64,000 bases of DNA from Pseudomonas pisciculturae (GTDB taxonomy: Bacteria > Pseudomonadota > Gammaproteobacteria > Pseudomonadales > Pseudomonadaceae): contig NZ_JACVZE010000007.1 in NCBI RefSeq assembly GCF_015461805.1, positions 62,001 to 126,000 of the forward strand, in the 5' to 3' direction. Position numbers and translations under genes: made by a program. The notes beneath the pieces are model-generated. The model searched no databases. It was not told the DNA's origin and saw only the letters and a list, made by a program, of their open reading frames with translations. Below, piece by piece: positions 62,778 to 64,000 of the stretch. Numbering within the stretch: position 1 is the first letter of the stretch; every line of letters begins with the position of its first letter.

Positions 62778-62865
62778 TGTGGGAGCCGGGCTTGCCGGCG
62801 ATGCAGGCACCTTGGTCTGTCAGTCAGACCAAGGTGATGCCATCGCAGGCAAGCCAGCTCCCACA
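62778..62865. repeat. REPIN with unequal halves
   Basis: Left half tgtgggagccgggcttgccg and right half caggcaagccagctcccaca differ at several bases, so the pair is a mosaic or partly decayed. The spacer arms (gcaccttggtctg / cagaccaaggtg) pair well. It lies between gap and hxuI. Confidence 0.85.
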
Positions 62866-62883
62866 GGGAATCTTCGCTGGCAG

Positions 62884-63885
62884 TTACTCGGCGTTGCACA
62901 GCGCCAGGCAGTTATCCAGCATGCGGTTCGAGAAGCCCCACTCGTTGTCGTACCAAGCCAGTACTTTCAGCAATTTGCCGCTGACCTTGGTGTGGTTGGC
63001 ATCGAAGATCGACGACAACGGGTTGTGGTTGAAGTCACTGGAAACCAACGGCAGGGTGTTGTAGCCGAGGATCTTCGAGTGTTGGCTGGCGTCTTTGAGC
63101 AGCGCGTTGACCTGTTCGGCAGTGGCTTCTTTCTTCAACTGCACGGTGAGGTCGACCAGCGACACGTTGATCACCGGCACGCGCACGGCCATGCCGGTCA
63201 ACTTGCCGGCCAGTTCCGGCAGCACCAGGCCTACCGCTTCAGCGGCGCCGGTCTTGCTCGGGATCATGTTCTGGGTGGCCGAACGCGCGCGGTACGGGTC
63301 GGTGTGGTAGACGTCGGTCAGGTTCTGGTCGTTGGTGTAGGCGTGGATGGTGGTCATCAGGCCGCTTTCGATGCCCAGTTCGCGATGCAGTACCTGGGCA
63401 ACCGGCGCCAGGCAGTTGGTGGTGCACGAGGCGTTGGAGATGATCTGGTGGGATTGACGCAGAATGTCATGGTTCACACCGTAGACCACGGTGGCATCGG
63501 CACCTTTAGCCGGAGCGGAAATGATCACCTTGCGTGCGCCGGCGGTAATATGGGCAGCCGCCTTGTCACGGTCGGTGAACAGACCGGTGCATTCGAACAC
63601 CACGTCGATCTTGTGCGCAGCCCACGGCAGGTCGGCTGGGTTGCGAATGGCACTGACGGCGATCCGGTCACCGTTGACGGTCAGGCTTTCCTGATCGTGG
63701 GCGACCTCTGCTTCGAAAGTGCCATGCACGGTGTCGTATTTGAGCAGGTGAGCATTGATCGAGCTATCGCCCAGATCGTTGATGGCGACGATCTGCAGAT
63801 CCTGGCGGTAGCCTTGGGTATACAGTGCGCGCAGGACATTACGGCCAATACGGCCAAAACCATTGATTGCGATACGAAGAGTCAT
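62884..63885 (-). CDS. gap: Type I glyceraldehyde-3-phosphate dehydrogenase
   Basis: The 333-residue enzyme oxidises glyceraldehyde-3-phosphate with NAD. Motifs are INGFGRIGRNVLRAL (NAD fold), Asp37 in AINDLGD (favouring NAD over NADP), the catalytic SNASCTTNC with Cys154 and His181 in TTIHAYTNDQ, and WYDNEWGFSNRM near the end. In Pseudomonas this gap copy works in the Entner-Doudoroff/lower-glycolysis block and is controlled by HexR; two HexR-type sites lie upstream. It is probably divergent from edd outside the window. Confidence 0.95.
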   Translation of the reverse strand: MTLRIAINGFGRIGRNVLRALYTQGYRQDLQIVAINDLGDSSINAHLLKYDTVHGTFEAEVAHDQESLTVNGDRIAVSAIRNPADLPWAAHKIDVVFECTGLFTDRDKAAAHITAGARKVIISAPAKGADATVVYGVNHDILRQSHQIISNASCTTNCLAPVAQVLHRELGIESGLMTTIHAYTNDQNLTDVYHTDPYRARSATQNMIPSKTGAAEAVGLVLPELAGKLTGMAVRVPVINVSLVDLTVQLKKEATAEQVNALLKDASQHSKILGYNTLPLVSSDFNHNPLSSIFDANHTKVSGKLLKVLAWYDNEWGFSNRMLDNCLALCNAE

Positions 63886-63909
63886 TGGAAAGTGCCTGTC
63901 GTCGATTTG

Positions 63910-63924
63910 TTGTAAGAATTACAA
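63910..63924. promoter_or_regulatory. HexR-type operator, proximal to gap
   Basis: TTGTAAGAATTACAA is a palindrome that fits TTGT-N7-ACAA, the HexR consensus in P. putida, 25 bp before the gap start. Confidence 0.8.
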
Positions 63925-63971
63925 GATTATTCGCATAAAAATAGAAAACAAGCCTTTTTAGTGGCAATATT

Positions 63972-63986
63972 TTGTTCAATCTACAA
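63972..63986. promoter_or_regulatory. Second HexR-type operator near the window end
   Basis: TTGTTCAATCTACAA again fits TTGT-N7-ACAA, 62 bp from the first. It probably serves a divergent promoter, with edd the expected neighbour. Confidence 0.65.
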
Positions 63987-64000
63987 CGAGTGACCTGAAT

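Overview
The window is a stretch of chromosome from a fluorescent pseudomonad, most likely the Pseudomonas fluorescens group. Evidence is the ColRS operon with its methyltransferase and LPS kinase partners, a gap gene next to a heme-sensing hxuIRA/hemO locus, a DUF3509 gene, HexR-type operators, and about a dozen REPINs (paired inverted REP sequences) of the gggggcaagccccctccca and caggcaagccagctccca types. Nearly all genes are core housekeeping or envelope genes. I see no prophage, integron, CRISPR array, intact insertion sequence, or block of clearly foreign base composition.

Layout. 1-6.5 kb: a GntR regulator cut by the window edge, an L,D-transpeptidase, two Nudix hydrolases, a gamma-carbonic anhydrase, a DUF1289 protein, a VUT-family membrane protein, purT, and an MHS-type MFS transporter. 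6.9-12.8 kb: a CorC/HlyC-type transporter, ypjD, ffh and the rpsP-rimM-trmD-rplS operon. 12.8-19 kb: a thioesterase, xerD, dsbC, hom, thrC, and two small genes. 19-24 kb: a solute-binding-like protein, a CaiB-type CoA-transferase, yaeQ, recJ. 23.9-28.5 kb: mprF with a virJ-like gene, probably making and removing aminoacyl-phosphatidylglycerol, then two initiator tRNA genes in tandem. 28.7-36 kb: dinB under a LexA box, a lipoprotein, proS, ampG, an alkyltransferase-like gene and a DUF481 gene. 36-39.6 kb: a HugZ-type protein, fxsA and groES-groEL. 39.9-46 kb: a sulfatase-fold phosphoglycerol-transferase-like protein divergent from colR-colS, then methyltransferase, wapQ-like kinase and a small membrane protein. 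46-50 kb: an RND pump without its outer-membrane channel. 50-54 kb: a DUF1513-imelysin-diheme oxidoreductase cluster. 54-57.5 kb: a nitroreductase, a chemoreceptor and a DUF454 protein. 57.7-62.7 kb: hemO, the heme receptor hxuA, the anti-sigma factor hxuR and the ECF sigma factor hxuI, headed by a strong Fur box. The window ends with gap and two HexR-type operators.

The least ordinary signals are in non-coding DNA. A 183-bp MITE-like element with 19-bp terminal inverted repeats and an exact 8-bp target duplication carries a REPIN and has landed inside another REPIN (39.7-39.9 kb); a decayed relative lies at about 45.96 kb. Four consecutive hairpins separate dsbC from hom. Inverted copies of an unusual REP variant flank the chemoreceptor-DUF454 segment. 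All names rest on reading the sequence and on recalled family knowledge; no database search was run.
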